From positions 1 through 5,671 of the forward strand of contig JALSNP010000003.1 in the NCBI GenBank assembly GCA_026986935.1: DNA of 5,671 nt. Direction: 5' to 3'. This DNA comes from Pyrodictiaceae archaeon (lineage in GTDB: Archaea > Thermoproteota > Thermoprotei_A > Sulfolobales > Pyrodictiaceae). Under the pieces are notes generated by a model. That model was not told the origin of the DNA and did no database searches. It worked only from the letters and a program-made list of their open reading frames with translations. Both the position numbers and the translations under genes were made by a program. This document shows, piece after piece, positions 5,442-5,671 of the stretch (positions are counted from its first letter, which is position 1; each line of letters starts with the position of its first letter).

Positions 5442-5508
5442 CTAGGCTCAGTATGCTCGTGCATCCTCACGGGTTTCCCTAGGTGTCCGGGGAGTCATCA
5501 CAGCCCAG
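5442..5508 (-). ncRNA. Box C/D guide sRNA (2'-O-methylation guide)
   Basis: The 67-base minus-strand segment has every element of an archaeal C/D sRNA in order: stem CTGGGC (5508-5503), unpaired T, perfect box C GTGATGA (5501-5495), 12-base guide CTCCCCGGACAC, D'-like CTAG (5482-5479), 8-base spacer, C' GTGAGGA (5470-5464), 12-base guide TGCACGAGCATA, box D CTGA (5451-5448), and stem GCCTAG (5447-5442). The six-pair stem with one G-U, the exact 3-base bulge and the C/D pairing form a canonical kink-turn for L7Ae; Nop5 and fibrillarin would complete the particle. By the N+5 rule it methylates the C in UAUGCUCGUGCA (D guide) and the second C-run base C5 in GUGUCCGGGGAG (D' guide). Targets are probably rRNA or tRNA and were not searched. 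D' is non-canonical, so the D guide is the safer one. Confidence 0.85.
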
Positions 5509-5540
5509 CGCTCAATAACTGTGTACATGTCTTTAGCACT

Positions 5541-5550
5541 AATTAATAAA
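5541..5550. promoter_or_regulatory. AT-rich element, possibly shared TATA box for divergent sRNA and phosphorylase gene
   Basis: The plus strand reads AATTAATAAA (5541-5550), containing the palindrome ATTAAT. Read rightward it predicts initiation near 5571, about 12 bases before the phosphorylase ATG. Read leftward it predicts initiation near 5520, about 12 bases before the terminal stem of the C/D sRNA. It is the only strong AT element between the two, so a shared divergent core promoter is plausible, though two overlapping boxes are equally possible. Confidence 0.5.
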
Positions 5551-5582
5551 GCGGTATCCCTTATTTCCTAGAGCCCGGCGAG

Positions 5583-5671
5583 ATGGCCGTGAAGCCACAG
5601 CATATAAGGATATCCCCTACACAGTTGTCGGAGAAGGTTGTCGTGGTAGGAGACCCAGCCAGGGCGAAGTA
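5583..5671 (+). CDS. Purine/uridine nucleoside phosphorylase family protein, N-terminal part; continues beyond the right edge
   Basis: Only the first 29 codons are present. The start M-A-V-KPQHIRISPTQLSEKV followed by VVVVGDPARAK matches the conserved N-terminus of the PNP/UDP phosphorylase family: a histidine near residue 7 and the GDPxRA phosphate-binding turn (Gly23, Asp24, Pro25, Arg27 by my count). These enzymes split nucleosides with phosphate into base and ribose-1-phosphate for salvage; archaeal members include purine nucleoside, methylthioadenosine and uridine phosphorylases, which cannot be told apart from this stretch. The ATG at 5583 has only a weak upstream GGCGAG, consistent with a short leader from the TATA element at 5541-5550. 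It is the only plus-strand protein gene I support here and is divergent from everything to its left. Confidence 0.88.
   Translation, partial: MAVKPQHIRISPTQLSEKVVVVGDPARAK

Noticed and set aside
5409..5546. Plus-strand frame of 45 codons, cysteine-rich, starting MKRSRELKYPSLGS
   Set aside because: No ribosome site; it runs antisense through the C/D sRNA, whose box and stem elements account for the sequence better.

Overview
The window looks like chromosomal DNA of a hyperthermophilic crenarchaeon, probably of the order Desulfurococcales; a Pyrodictiaceae-like organism is my best guess. The grounds are a group II chaperonin (thermosome) close to the crenarchaeal alpha type, an archaeal RNA polymerase subunit RpoK, an archaeal-type topoisomerase IA, TATA-box promoters, GTG and TTG starts, and box C/D guide RNA architecture. 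The genus is inferred from remembered sequences and was not searched.

Layout, left to right. Positions 1-940 (minus) hold the N-terminal 313 codons of a type IA DNA topoisomerase that runs off the left edge. A possible 33-codon small ORF (891-992, minus) overlaps its start. Positions 1151-1459 (minus) are rpoK. Positions 1651-3321 (minus) are a complete thermosome subunit with its own strong promoter and T-tract terminators; it carries an apparent ~14-residue insertion at the base of the lid. Positions 3449-4671 (minus) are a translationally coupled pair: a zinc-ribbon protein of unknown function that probably starts with TTG, followed with a 4-base GTGA overlap by a thioredoxin-fold protein without a single cysteine. 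Positions 4885-5202 (minus) encode an unrecognised tyrosine-rich helical protein of 105 residues. Positions 4672-4884 hold a promoter and a GC hairpin but no gene I can support.

The 380-base stretch 5203-5582 has no convincing protein gene but is not empty. It contains a textbook box C/D sRNA on the minus strand (5442-5508), a second and weaker C/D candidate on the same strand (5300-5370) with a TATA box at the right distance, a pair of overlapping inverted repeats over the promoter of the 105-residue gene, and an AT-rich element (5541-5550) that could drive both the first sRNA leftward and the last gene rightward. That gene, starting at 5583 on the plus strand, is the first 29 codons of a purine/uridine phosphorylase family enzyme.

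Functionally this is mostly housekeeping: DNA topology, transcription, protein folding, RNA modification and nucleoside salvage. No mobile element, CRISPR array, tRNA or rRNA was seen. The least understood parts are the zinc-ribbon/cysteine-free thioredoxin pair and the 105-residue protein.
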